From contig CATQHX010000021.1 of the NCBI GenBank assembly GCA_958296065.1, forward strand, positions 62,001 to 126,000: 64,000 nucleotides of DNA, written 5' to 3'. Under the pieces are notes generated by a model that ran no database searches, had not been told where the DNA came from, and worked only from the letters and a program-made list of their open reading frames with translations. Source of the stretch: Vicinamibacterales bacterium. GTDB taxonomy: Bacteria; Acidobacteriota; Vicinamibacteria; Vicinamibacterales; UBA8438. Below are positions 8,070 to 17,192 of the stretch, in pieces. The stretch's first letter is position 1; every line of letters starts with the position of its first letter. The position numbers and the translations under genes were made by a program.

Positions 8070-9407
8070 ATGATGCGCAGGATGAGGTCGGAGACGGAAC
8101 CGGCGGCCGGTGTCGGGCGCCGGGCGTGGTGCAGGACGGTCTTCGTCCCTGCCTCGCTCGCCGTCGCGATTCTGCTTGGGTCAGCCTGTTCGGGCGGCAC
8201 CGGAGACAATGCCCTCGACCGAACGCGTGCCGGTGACGTGCGGCGCGCGGCGTCGCGGCCCAACATCGTCTGGATCGTTGCGGATGCGGTCGATGGAGCT
8301 CCGGGTTTCGAGAGCCTCGACACAAGGCGAACGACGACAATCGAGACCGCTGCCGTCACGTCCGACCCCGCGTCCGCGCACGCCGCGCTGTTGACCGGCG
8401 TGAGTCCGGCCGCACTGGTTATCGACGCGGCTACCGGTCGGCTCGCTGCTGCGCCGCCGCCCGGCGTGACCGTCCTGCCCGAGCAGCTTCGCCGGGCCGG
8501 CTACTACACCAGCCGTGCCGGGCCGCCGCGCCACGAACTGCACAATCCGACGTCCGGCCACGCGCGCCCCGTCCGCATCGTACATTTCGACAGCGGCGTG
8601 CACGATGCCGCGCGCGCCCGCTTCGTCCCTGCCGCCGACCTGGCGCAACCCGGTCTGCTCGGTGCGTGGGACGCGGCCGGGCCCGATGCCGACTGGCGCG
8701 GCCGGAAAAAGGACTGGGAGTCGCCCTGCACGGTGTCCTTCGGTTGCGGTGGCGCGCGCAGTCCGGGCGCGCGCCCGTTCTTCGCGCTGTTCAACCTTGC
8801 GGCGAGGGACGATGTCGAGGGGCGGGTCGTGCGGATTGTCGAGGCGCTCGCGGACGACGATGTGCTCGAGGAGACGGTCGTGTTCCTGGTCGGGACGAGC
8901 GGGTCGACGCCGACCGTCGGCGTTCGCTGGCCGGCGTCCATCGCCGACGCCTTCGAATCGAACGCCCCGGTCACGCTGCTGGATCTCGCACCGACGGCGG
9001 TCGCCGTGGCCGGACTGCCGGTGCCGGCGCACATGGAGGGACGGGCGCTGATCGGGATGGAGGGGAATCCCACCCCGGTTGAACCGGTCGCTGCAGTTCC
9101 GGCGAAGCAGGGCACGCTCCGTGCCGCCGGCGTCGACGTGTCCGGGCCGATCCCGGCGGAGGTGCCCGCTGCCGCCACCCCGGAGGGCTATCCGACCGGC
9201 GGGTTGTTCCACGTCGCGCCTCGCGTCGATCTCCGCTGCGATACCGAAGGATCGACGATCGTCTACACCACCGAACACGAAGCACCGTTCTACTGGAGGC
9301 TGTACACGGGGCCGTTCCGGATGCGCTTCTGGACCCTGCGTTTCCAGTGCGGGCGTCTCGGCTATCGCGACAGCGACATCGTCACTTTCGATTTCGATAT
9401 CGAATGA
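8070..9407 (+). CDS. Degenerate sulfatase-like lipoprotein with a C-terminal beta-sandwich tail
   Basis: This 445-residue protein has an N-terminal signal and a probable lipobox (LLGSAC, Cys40). The stretch RPNIVWIVADAVDG corresponds to the start of the sulfatase/alkaline phosphatase fold, but the usual metal-binding Asp-Asp is missing. AHAALLTGVSP marks the position of the sulfatase signature, where the Cys/Ser-x-Pro-x-Arg nucleophile motif should stand and is absent (a Pro and a His occupy those sites). ETVVFLVGTSG and the APVTLLDLAPT region match the later part of the fold. The C-terminus (HVAPRVDLRCDTEGSTIVYT) resembles a chitobiase-type C-terminal domain. It is probably a binding or structural relic rather than an active sulfatase. 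It begins a rightward run of exported proteins. Confidence 0.7.
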   Translation: MMRRMRSETEPAAGVGRRAWCRTVFVPASLAVAILLGSACSGGTGDNALDRTRAGDVRRAASRPNIVWIVADAVDGAPGFESLDTRRTTTIETAAVTSDPASAHAALLTGVSPAALVIDAATGRLAAAPPPGVTVLPEQLRRAGYYTSRAGPPRHELHNPTSGHARPVRIVHFDSGVHDAARARFVPAADLAQPGLLGAWDAAGPDADWRGRKKDWESPCTVSFGCGGARSPGARPFFALFNLAARDDVEGRVVRIVEALADDDVLEETVVFLVGTSGSTPTVGVRWPASIADAFESNAPVTLLDLAPTAVAVAGLPVPAHMEGRALIGMEGNPTPVEPVAAVPAKQGTLRAAGVDVSGPIPAEVPAAATPEGYPTGGLFHVAPRVDLRCDTEGSTIVYTTEHEAPFYWRLYTGPFRMRFWTLRFQCGRLGYRDSDIVTFDFDIE

Positions 9408-9514
9408 CCCACGCACCGGTGTTCGCAGCCATGGAGCGCGCCCGGGGTCCGGCGGTTGCATGTCCGGGCCGGCCGGTCCATGATCAACGTACCTGAGCGA
9501 CTTGGAGGGTTGTC

Positions 9515-10600
9515 ATGAAGCAGAGGCACGTCTTGTACGGTGTCATGGTCGCTGCGTTCGTGGCGGCGGTGGCGATGGCGATGGCGCCGATCCCGGCGCT
9601 CGCTCAGTCGGCGGACGAGTCGTCGATGCCCCGGACCGCCTGGGGGCACCCGGACCTGCAGGGCTACTGGACGAGCTCGACCTATACGCCGCTGGAGCGG
9701 CCCGAGAGCCTCGCGGACCAGGCGTTGCTGTCCGAGGAGGAGCTCGCCAGGCTGAACGAGCTCCTGACCGCCGAAGGGGTGGATCCGTTGCGCGCGCGCG
9801 GCGCCCTGGCGGCCGAGACCGAGGAGGAGCGCCTGGAGCGGACGCGGCAGACGCAGGAGAACATTCACTACGACAACTCGATCTGGCTGCGCGAGAATCA
9901 GCCCCGGCAGCTCACGACCCGGCGTACGTCGCTGATCGTCGATCCGCCGAACGGGAGGATCCCGCCGCTCGTCCCGTCCGCCCGGGAGCGCGAGGCGCTG
10001 CGGCGGGCCGAGAGCCGCTGGCTGACCACCAACATCTCGCCGCAGTCGTTCGACAGTCACGAGACCCGGACGCTGCAGGAGCGCTGTCTGGTGTGGCGTC
10101 ACGAGGGGCCGCCGATGCTGCCTCCCTCCTACAACGACCTGATGCAGATCCTGCAGACCGAGGACTACGTGGTCGTCATGCAGGAGATGCGGGAGAACGA
10201 CGCCCGCATCATTCCGCTCGACGGCCGTCCGCATCTGCCGGACAGCATGCGGGAGTGGTCGGGCGACTCGCGGGGGCGGTGGGAAGGCGACACGCTCGTC
10301 GTCGAGTCCGTCAACTTCAACGCCAAGGTGCACTTCAACGGATCGAGCACCGGGCTGCATGTAGTCGAGCGTTTCACCCGGATCGACGACGAGAACATCA
10401 GCTACGAGTTCACCGTCACCGATCCCGGCACCTGGGTGCGGCCCTGGAGCGTCGAGTATCCGCTGATGAAGCGGGAGGGACCGCTCTACGAGTACGCCTG
10501 CCATGAAGGCAACTATGACGCCAGGCACATTCTGGAAGTGGCGCGCAACCTCGACAGGGCCGCCGCCGCCGAGACGTCGCAGGGCGAAGAATCCAGGTAG
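9515..10600 (+). CDS. Secreted PDLQG-family protein (paralog 4)
   Basis: The 361-residue protein has a signal peptide ending ALAQ, then WGHPDLQGYW, TYTPLERPESL, TSLIVDPPNGRIPPL, a cysteine in QERCLVW, YNDLMQILQTEDYVVVMQE, SGDSRGRWEGDTLVV, ERFTRIDDENI and YACHEGNY. A GGAGG site (TTGGAGGG) lies 7 bases before ATG 9515. Thirty-seven bases separate it from a carboxylesterase lipoprotein, so the two are probably co-transcribed. The function of the family is unknown. Compared with the other copies it carries a longer, Glu/Arg-rich stretch between the second and third blocks. Confidence 0.88.
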   Translation: MKQRHVLYGVMVAAFVAAVAMAMAPIPALAQSADESSMPRTAWGHPDLQGYWTSSTYTPLERPESLADQALLSEEELARLNELLTAEGVDPLRARGALAAETEEERLERTRQTQENIHYDNSIWLRENQPRQLTTRRTSLIVDPPNGRIPPLVPSAREREALRRAESRWLTTNISPQSFDSHETRTLQERCLVWRHEGPPMLPPSYNDLMQILQTEDYVVVMQEMRENDARIIPLDGRPHLPDSMREWSGDSRGRWEGDTLVVESVNFNAKVHFNGSSTGLHVVERFTRIDDENISYEFTVTDPGTWVRPWSVEYPLMKREGPLYEYACHEGNYDARHILEVARNLDRAAAAETSQGEESR

Positions 10601-10637
10601 GGGCGAGTCCGGGACAGGCACAGGGAAGGGAAGTCCG

Positions 10638-12260
10638 ATGCGTACCCACCAGATCGCGGTCGTACTGTGCGGCGCGCTCGTCGTTTCGGCGTGCGGAGCC
10701 GGCGGTGGCGGCGAGCCGGCCGGCGACTCGCTCGGGCCGGGCGTCGAGACCAGCCTGGGGACGCTTGAAGGGGAGCGGGTCGCCGAGGACGACGGGGTGC
10801 TCGTGTTCCGCGGCGTGCCCTACGCGGAGCCGCCGGTGGGGAACAACCGCTGGCGCGCTCCGGTGGCCAAGGCGTCGTGGGAGGGTGCGCGGCCCGCCAC
10901 GACCTTCGGACCCGCCTGCTGGCAGCGGCTGACGCCGGAGTCCTCCATCTATACGCGGGGCGATCTCGGCCGTGACGAGGACTGCCTCACCCTCAACGTC
11001 TGGACCGCGGCGGAGCGGGCGGCCGAGTCGCGGCCGGTGATGGTCTGGTTCCACGGCGGAGGACATACCGGCGGCTGGGGCAGCGCGCGGATCTTCGACG
11101 GCACCGCGCTCGCAAACAAGGGCGTCGTGCTGGTCACCATCAACTACCGCCTCGGACCGTTCGGCTTTCTGGCGCACCCGGCCCTGACCGCGGAGTCGGC
11201 GCACGACTCTTCCGGCAACTACGGCCTGCTCGACAAGGTCGCGGCGCTGGAGTGGGTGCGCGACAACATCGCGGCCTTTGGAGGGGACCCGGGCAACGTG
11301 ACCATATTCGGGCAGTCGGCCGGCTCGTGGAGCGTCTGCTACCTGATGGCGTCGCCGTTGGCGGCGGGGCTGTTCCACAAGGCCATCGGCCACTCCGGAG
11401 GCTGCTTCCGGGGCGGCCGGCCCGGCCTGTCGAGCGCGCACGAGGCGGGATTGGCGGCAGCGGCGGAACTCGGCGTGGAGGGAGATGATGCCGAGGCGCT
11501 GACGGCGCTGAGGGCGCTGGACGCCGAGACCGTGCTCGACTCCGATCTCGGGTCCGGGGCGATCGTCGACGGCTGGTTCATGCCGCGTTCGGCTCGCGCC
11601 ATCTTCGAGGCGGGCGAGCACAACGACGTGCCGGTTATCGTCGGCGCGTTGGCCAACGAGGGAACCACGCTCTACGCCAACATGCCGGAGCGGACCGGTC
11701 CGGAGCTGGCCTCGGTGCTGCGCGAGCAGTACGGCGACCACGCCGACGCGCTGCTGGCGGCCTACGAGCCGGAGGTCGAGAAGTCGACGAAGTGGGCGGC
11801 GCAGGCGATCCAGGCCGACCGCAGCTTCGTGTGGGAGATGCGTGCCTGGGCCCGTGCGGTGGAGTCGTCCGGCAACGACGCCTGGCTCTACTTCTTCAGT
11901 CAGGCGCCGCCCGTGTTCCGGATCTACGTGCCCGAGCGCGCCGCCATCGACATGCCGGACGGGTCCGACGGCTATGGCGCGTACCACTCCGGCGACCTGG
12001 CCTATGCCTTCGGCAACACGAAGCTCGTGGGGATCGACTGGACGGAGTGGGACCACGAGATCTCTCGAGCGATGACGCAGTACTGGGTCAACTTTGCGTC
12101 GACCGGCAATCCGAATGACGAAGGTCTGGCTACCTGGCCGCGCTACGAGGCGGCGACGGACGAATGGCTGGAGTTCGGAGCCGACATCAAGACCACGCGC
12201 GAGGTGCGCAAGGACAAGCTCGATCTGTTCGATCGCGTCAACGCGCGACCAGCGTCGTAG
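10638..12260 (+). CDS. Carboxylesterase (type B) lipoprotein
   Basis: A 540-residue alpha/beta hydrolase of the carboxylesterase type B / para-nitrobenzyl esterase family. The N-terminus is a lipoprotein signal (VVSAC, Cys19). The oxyanion-hole motif HGGG is at 139-142, the nucleophile Ser227 is in FGQSAGS, and the catalytic His is in AYHSGDLAYAF near 440. FRGVPYAEPPVG and EDCLTLNVW are the standard family signatures. It hydrolyses carboxylic esters, probably at the outer membrane or in the periplasm; the natural substrate is unknown. ATG 10638 was chosen because AGGGAAGGG lies upstream and the lipobox falls in place. Confidence 0.92.
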   Translation: MRTHQIAVVLCGALVVSACGAGGGGEPAGDSLGPGVETSLGTLEGERVAEDDGVLVFRGVPYAEPPVGNNRWRAPVAKASWEGARPATTFGPACWQRLTPESSIYTRGDLGRDEDCLTLNVWTAAERAAESRPVMVWFHGGGHTGGWGSARIFDGTALANKGVVLVTINYRLGPFGFLAHPALTAESAHDSSGNYGLLDKVAALEWVRDNIAAFGGDPGNVTIFGQSAGSWSVCYLMASPLAAGLFHKAIGHSGGCFRGGRPGLSSAHEAGLAAAAELGVEGDDAEALTALRALDAETVLDSDLGSGAIVDGWFMPRSARAIFEAGEHNDVPVIVGALANEGTTLYANMPERTGPELASVLREQYGDHADALLAAYEPEVEKSTKWAAQAIQADRSFVWEMRAWARAVESSGNDAWLYFFSQAPPVFRIYVPERAAIDMPDGSDGYGAYHSGDLAYAFGNTKLVGIDWTEWDHEISRAMTQYWVNFASTGNPNDEGLATWPRYEAATDEWLEFGADIKTTREVRKDKLDLFDRVNARPAS

Positions 12261-12356
12261 CCGGAGCGGGAACGAAACGAATCAACGCGGTCCGATTGAC
12301 TCTGGAATCAAGGCGCCGGCGTCGCACTGCGTGCGGCCGGCGGGCGGGAGGAAGCA

Positions 12357-13079
12357 ATGCGAGCGACTCGATACATCCTGGCGGCGGCACTGACCCTGTC
12401 GATGGCTGCGCCGGCGTTGGCGCAATCTCGGGACGTCGATCTCACCGGAGCGGACGGCACGGCCCTGAAGGCGACCTACATGTCTCCCGGCCGGCCCGGC
12501 CCGGCGATGCTGCTGGTCCACCAGTGCAACATGGACCGGACATCGTGGAGCGGCATCGCGTCGCAGCTCGTCGACGCCGGCGTCCACGTGCTCTCCCTGG
12601 ACCTGCGTGGTTTCGGCGACAGCGGCGGCCAACCGGTCCGCGAGATCGGTTTCCCGGCTTTCATGCAGCAGGCGCCGGGCGACGTCGATGTCGCGTTCGA
12701 TTACCTCGTCTCGCAGGAGGGAGTCGACCCCGAGCGCGTGGGAGCGGGCGGGGCGAGCTGCGGTGCGATGCTGACCGCGGACCTGGCGGCGCGTCGCGAC
12801 GTCGAGGCGCTCATGCTTCTGTCCGGCCCCCCGAGCGAGGCGGCCGTCGCCAACATGGCGTCGTCCTCGGTCCTCGCGGTATTTGCGGCGGCGGCGACGG
12901 GCGACACGGTGACGCCGGGCGTGGCCGACGCCCTGCAGGGTGCCGTGGACGGGTCCGGTCATCCGCATTCGACCGCGAAGATCTACGACGGCCCCGAGCA
13001 CGGGCTGCCCATGTTCGACAAGAACCCGGACCTGGAGCCCGCGCTGGTGTCGTGGCTCAAGGCGGAGCTGTTGCAGTAG
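12357..13079 (+). CDS. Secreted alpha/beta hydrolase (dienelactone-hydrolase-like)
   Basis: A 240-residue protein with a signal peptide (ending ALAQ). The fold signatures are LLVHQCNMDRTSW, the strand-loop LSLDLRGFGDSGG, the nucleophile elbow GGASCG with Ser134, and the catalytic His in YDGPEHGLPMF near the C-terminus. The Cys right after the nucleophile is unusual but does not break the GxSxG pattern. It has a good GGAGG ribosome site, and it starts 96 bases after the carboxylesterase and ends 56 bases before the cytochrome-monooxygenase gene, in the same direction. The substrate is unknown. Confidence 0.85.
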   Translation: MRATRYILAAALTLSMAAPALAQSRDVDLTGADGTALKATYMSPGRPGPAMLLVHQCNMDRTSWSGIASQLVDAGVHVLSLDLRGFGDSGGQPVREIGFPAFMQQAPGDVDVAFDYLVSQEGVDPERVGAGGASCGAMLTADLAARRDVEALMLLSGPPSEAAVANMASSSVLAVFAAAATGDTVTPGVADALQGAVDGSGHPHSTAKIYDGPEHGLPMFDKNPDLEPALVSWLKAELLQ

Positions 13080-13135
13080 GGCTGCCGCTGCCTGGGTTGC
13101 GGGACTCGGAGAAGGCAATTCGAAGGGGTCACACG

Positions 13136-14590
13136 ATGCGACGAGCGACAATCGGTGCGGTGTTGGCGGCGGCGGTGGTGTCGGCAGCCGGCCCGGCCCT
13201 GGCCGGAGGCGGAAGCGGCGCCGAGGAGATTCCGACGTTTACGAGCGACGTCGCCCCAATCCTGTTCGACAACTGCGTGACGTGCCACCGCCCGGGCAAC
13301 ATCGCGCCCATGTCGCTGACGTCGTACGCCGAGGCCCGGCCGTGGGCGCGTTCGATCAAGGACCTGGTGGTCTCCCGCACGATGCCGCCCTGGCCTGCGG
13401 ATCCGGAGAACAGTCTGCCGTTCCGCAACGAGCGGCGCCTCGACGACGCGGAGATCGGCACCATAGTCGCCTGGGTCGATGGCGGGGCACCGCGAGGGCT
13501 CGCGGCGGACCTGCCTCCGCTGCCGGACTTTCCGGAAGGCTGGACCTACGAGGGTGGCGAACCGGACTACGTCTTCGAGTTGCCCGTCGAATACACCATC
13601 GCCGCGGAGGGCGAAGAGGACTACATCGACTTCTACTCGGCGATCCCGTGGGACGAGGACCGCTTCGCCGAGGTGCTGGAGCTGAAGCCGAGCAACTACG
13701 CGGTCGTGCATCACTCCGGCGCCTACGTGGTCGACCTCCCGGCGGGGAAGATGGTCGTCGACGGCGTGCTGGTCGACGATCCGAACGCGGTGTCCGAAGA
13801 CGAGCAGGTCGAGGGTGAGGCGGGCCGTGTGGCCCAGCGCGTGTTCAACGAGGTCAACCTGCCCGGCACGAGCAAGCTGCTCTCCTACGTTCCCGGACGC
13901 GGCGTCGAGCGGCACCGGCCCGGCACCGGCAAGCGGCTGACCGCCGGCAAGTGGATCCGCTGGACGATGCACTACAACCCGACCGGCAAACCGGAGGTCG
14001 AGCGCAGCAGGCTCGGCATCTGGTTCAACACTGTCCCGGTCACCCACGAGGTGCTCACGCGGCAGGCGGGGAACGCGTTTCCGACCGATCCGTTCGGCAC
14101 GGACATCTACATCGTCGAGGGGGAGGAGATAAAGCCGACGCGCGACGAGGACGGTACCGTGCGCCGGGCGCAGATCCCCAACATTCCGCCCTACGAGGAC
14201 GACTGGAAGATCACCGGGATCACGCCGATCACCGAGCCGATCACGTTGTACGGCCTCTCGCCGCACATGCACCTGCGCGGCAAGAGCCTGAAGTGGGTGG
14301 TGACCTGGCCGGACGGCCGTGAGGTGACGGTGCTCGACGTGCCGCGGTTCGACTTCAACTGGCAGATCCACTACGAGCTGGCCGAGCCGCTCCACCTGCC
14401 GGCGGGGAGCAAGATCACCGGCATCGGGGTCTACGACAACTCGCTGAACAACCGCTGGAATCCGGGCCCGCATCTGGAGGTCTACTGGGGGCAGCAGAGC
14501 TGGGACGAGATGTACCAGGCGTTCACCGAGTACACCATCGAGAGCCAGGATCTGACGAAGCTCGGGCGGGCGACGAACGACGACGAGTAG
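13136..14590 (+). CDS. Secreted c-type cytochrome fused to a copper monooxygenase-like domain
   Basis: A 484-residue protein. The signal peptide ends ALAG. One heme-binding motif CVTCH (Cys47-His51) follows within a planctomycete-type cytochrome domain (residues about 33-125, with distal Met in the TMPPWPAD area). The C-terminal two thirds resemble the ascorbate-dependent type II copper monooxygenase (PHM-like) fold: VVHHSGAYVV, a WTMHYNPTG strand and SPHMHLRGKSL are in the places where copper ligands are found in that family. The fused heme could deliver electrons to the copper site in place of ascorbate; this is inference. It stands in the rightward run of exported hydrolases. Confidence 0.82.
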   Translation: MRRATIGAVLAAAVVSAAGPALAGGGSGAEEIPTFTSDVAPILFDNCVTCHRPGNIAPMSLTSYAEARPWARSIKDLVVSRTMPPWPADPENSLPFRNERRLDDAEIGTIVAWVDGGAPRGLAADLPPLPDFPEGWTYEGGEPDYVFELPVEYTIAAEGEEDYIDFYSAIPWDEDRFAEVLELKPSNYAVVHHSGAYVVDLPAGKMVVDGVLVDDPNAVSEDEQVEGEAGRVAQRVFNEVNLPGTSKLLSYVPGRGVERHRPGTGKRLTAGKWIRWTMHYNPTGKPEVERSRLGIWFNTVPVTHEVLTRQAGNAFPTDPFGTDIYIVEGEEIKPTRDEDGTVRRAQIPNIPPYEDDWKITGITPITEPITLYGLSPHMHLRGKSLKWVVTWPDGREVTVLDVPRFDFNWQIHYELAEPLHLPAGSKITGIGVYDNSLNNRWNPGPHLEVYWGQQSWDEMYQAFTEYTIESQDLTKLGRATNDDE

Positions 14591-14694
14591 CCCGCGCGCG
14601 GCGGACAACGGAATCGGGATTGCGCGGGAGGATGACGTTGGGGAGACGTGCGCGAGGGATGGTGGGCGGCGCGGAGGAGATTCGCGCCGCGATC

Positions 14695-15360
14695 ATGTGC
14701 GACACCGTCCGCCGGGTGGTGGCTGCCGGTTGCGCGTCGCTGCTCGTCATGGCAGGGGCCGCGAGCGTGACGGCGGCAGAGCCGGGTGCGCCTCAGCCGC
14801 CGTCCGCCGACCGGGCCGCGCTCCCGCAGGGACAGATCCCGGACCTCGGCCGGCCCACGGAAGCGGGCGACGAGGTGCCGACGTTCGACTACGACGCCTA
14901 TTTCCCCGGTGTGTGGACCTTCGAGTGGCGCGTGCCCGACAGCCCGCTCGGAGCCGGCGGCCTGATCACGGGTACGGAGACGTTCGAACCCGGCAGCGAC
15001 GGACGCCACTACCGGGCCACGGTCGATGCCGAGGGGCCCGAGGGGCCGTTCACGACCGAATCGACGATCATCTACCTGGCCGGTCAGCGGGCGTTCTTGC
15101 GGCACGACGCCGACAGCCGCGGCTTCGCCCTGCTGCGAGCCGGGCGCATCGGCGGGGACCTCGGCGGCTTCTACACGATTCACTACGAGACCGCCCCGTT
15201 CGAGGCGAACGGACGGCAGGTGCGGCTGCGGTTGACGACGCGGCTCGTTTCGCCGGTCAACTACCGCGTGGAATCGCGGATCTCCGTGGACGGCGGGCCG
15301 TTCACCAACTTCGGCAACGCCTGGTGGCGCAAGCGCTTGCCGGGTGTGACACCGAGATGA
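14695..15360 (+). CDS. Small secreted protein, DUF1579/lipocalin-like (tentative)
   Basis: About 221 residues with a signal peptide (VRRVVAAGCASLLVMAGA, cleavage near TAAEP), then a proline-rich spacer and a beta-rich domain beginning FPGVWTFEWRVPDSPLG. It runs through a long series of alternating strands to ENRISVDGGPFTNFG-like sequence. The opening is reminiscent of the DUF1579/lipocalin-like families, but I would not insist on it. ATG 14695 is preferred because it puts the signal at the N-terminus; ATG 14632, after GGGAGG, is an alternative that would add 21 residues. It lies 104 bases after the cytochrome-monooxygenase gene. Confidence 0.65.
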   Translation: MCDTVRRVVAAGCASLLVMAGAASVTAAEPGAPQPPSADRAALPQGQIPDLGRPTEAGDEVPTFDYDAYFPGVWTFEWRVPDSPLGAGGLITGTETFEPGSDGRHYRATVDAEGPEGPFTTESTIIYLAGQRAFLRHDADSRGFALLRAGRIGGDLGGFYTIHYETAPFEANGRQVRLRLTTRLVSPVNYRVESRISVDGGPFTNFGNAWWRKRLPGVTPR

Positions 15361-15382
15361 GCGAGCGAGAGGGAGCGGCAGG

Positions 15383-15823
15383 ATGAACCGGCGCCGGCGG
15401 ATCGAGGCTCACCGGCTACCGTGCGGCGTACCGGCCGTCGCATGCATCGCAGCGGTCCTGGTTGGCGTCGCTGCAATCTCGGCTCCCCGTGCGTGGTCCG
15501 GGTCATCCGAGGCCCTTGCGCAGTCGGCGGAGCCGATGTCCATCATGATGATGGTTGCCTGCGTCGAGGCTGGCGAGGAGGGCGCCTTCCACCTGACCCG
15601 GGCCACGGAGCCGGAGGCCATCGACGATCGGTTGCCGCCGCAGCCCGAGCCGTCGGCCGCCCTCGGCGGAAACCGGTTCCGGTTGATCGGAACGCTCGAC
15701 GAGTTCGGCGTCGCGCGCCATGTCGGCCACAAGGTCTGGGCAAAGGGTTTGCTCGTCGAGGATGAGTCGGAGCGCCGTCTGAACCTCGTTTCGATCACCC
15801 ACCTGTCGGCTGGCTGCGAGTGA
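15383..15823 (+). CDS. Small secreted protein of unknown function
   Basis: A 146-residue protein with a long signal segment (cysteine-rich, then ALAQSAEP), a methionine cluster (SIMMMVACVE), and a compact beta-type domain ending HLSAGCE. The second half (FRLIGTLDEF, HKVWAKGLLVED) looks like a small OB-fold-like barrel. I do not recognise a family. GAGGGAGCGGCAGG is a strong ribosome site directly before ATG 15383, and the gene starts 22 bases after the preceding one, so they are probably in one transcript. Confidence 0.65.
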   Translation: MNRRRRIEAHRLPCGVPAVACIAAVLVGVAAISAPRAWSGSSEALAQSAEPMSIMMMVACVEAGEEGAFHLTRATEPEAIDDRLPPQPEPSAALGGNRFRLIGTLDEFGVARHVGHKVWAKGLLVEDESERRLNLVSITHLSAGCE

Positions 15824-15881
15824 CCGCCTGCTTCCGGTCCGGCGATCGGTCTCCGGCTCGCATGCAAGAGTGCACCAGACG

Positions 15882-17192
15882 ATGAGCCATCACAAGAAGG
15901 TCGCGATTCTCGTCGGCGGCGGTCCGGCGCCCGGCATCAACAGCGTAATCGGGGCGGCCACCATCCGCTGCTGTCTCGAGGACGTGGAGGTCGTGGGCAT
16001 TCGCGACGGCTTCGAGTCGATCATGCGGGGCAACATCGACCACGTGACCCCGCTGACCATCGACGCCGTCAGTCGGATCCACTTTCGCGGCGGCTCGGTG
16101 ATCGGCACGTCTCGGGCCAATCCGACGACCGATCCCAAGCACCTCGAGAATGTCATCACCTCCCTGCTCCGGCTGAACGTCTCGCAGCTCATCACCATCG
16201 GCGGCGACGACACCGCGTTCTCCGCCATGCAACTCGAGCGGGTCGGCGCGGGCCGGCTGCGCGTGGTGCACGTGCCGAAGACCATCGACAACGATCTCGA
16301 CCTGCCTTCGCACGTCGAGACATTCGGTTTCCAGACCGCCCGGCATCATGGCGTCGAGATCGTCAAGAACCTGATGGTCGACGCCAAGACCACCTCCCGC
16401 TGGTACTTCCTGGTGACCATGGGCCGCAAGGCCGGGCACCTCGCGCTCGGGATCGGCAAGTCGGCGGGGGCCACGCTGACGCTGATTCCCGAGGCGTTTA
16501 CGCAGGAGCGCGTGCGCCTGAAGACGGTCGTCGACACGCTGGCCGGCGCCATGATCAAGCGCTGGACCGGGGGGCGGCGCGACGGCGTCGCGGTCGTGGC
16601 GGAGGGGCTGGTCCTGAAGCTCGACCCCGACGACCTGAAGCAGCTCGCCGACATCGAGCGGGACGAACACGACAACGTGCGCATCGCCGAGGTGAACCTC
16701 GGCGAGATACTCAAGACTCAGGTCGCGGCCCGCCTCGCGCAGTTCGGCCTGAAGATCACCACCGTCGCCAAGAACATCGGCTACGAGCTGCGCTGTGCGG
16801 ACCCCGTGCCGGCCGACATGGAGTACACGCGCGACCTGGGTTACTGCGCGGCGAAGTACCTGCTGCAGGGCGGCAACGCGGTGCTTGTTTCCATGGACGC
16901 CGGCCAGTTCGTGCCGATTCCGTTCGAGCGCCTGATCGACCAGGACAAGGGGCGTTTCCGGGTCCGGCTCGTCGATGTCGAATCCACTCGCTACCGCATC
17001 GCCCACCGCTACATGATCCGCCTCCGGCGCGACGATTTCGACGATCCGCACGAGCTGGCGAAGCTGGCGGCCACCGTCGGCGTGTCGCGGCAGCAGTTCG
17101 AGAAGGAGTTCGGCTACCTGGTCGAATCCGAGCCGGAGCCCCTGGTGCTGGATGCCGGCAACGGAGAGGTCGGGGAACAGGCCGCATCGTAA
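15882..17192 (+). CDS. 6-phosphofructokinase, pyrophosphate-dependent type
   Basis: A 436-residue cytoplasmic enzyme of the phosphofructokinase family. It has GGGPAPGIN (12-20), the GGDDT motif (107-111) and PKTIDND (132-138, Lys133). In ATP-dependent enzymes the second Asp and the Lys are both glycines; the pair seen here is the established marker of pyrophosphate-dependent enzymes, which phosphorylate fructose 6-phosphate reversibly. MGRKAGHLAL supplies the substrate-binding block. ATG 15882 was taken over an in-frame GTG at 15870; the ribosome site is weak. It is one of the few cytoplasmic metabolic genes in the window and follows the exported run by 58 bases. Confidence 0.9.
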   Translation: MSHHKKVAILVGGGPAPGINSVIGAATIRCCLEDVEVVGIRDGFESIMRGNIDHVTPLTIDAVSRIHFRGGSVIGTSRANPTTDPKHLENVITSLLRLNVSQLITIGGDDTAFSAMQLERVGAGRLRVVHVPKTIDNDLDLPSHVETFGFQTARHHGVEIVKNLMVDAKTTSRWYFLVTMGRKAGHLALGIGKSAGATLTLIPEAFTQERVRLKTVVDTLAGAMIKRWTGGRRDGVAVVAEGLVLKLDPDDLKQLADIERDEHDNVRIAEVNLGEILKTQVAARLAQFGLKITTVAKNIGYELRCADPVPADMEYTRDLGYCAAKYLLQGGNAVLVSMDAGQFVPIPFERLIDQDKGRFRVRLVDVESTRYRIAHRYMIRLRRDDFDDPHELAKLAATVGVSRQQFEKEFGYLVESEPEPLVLDAGNGEVGEQAAS

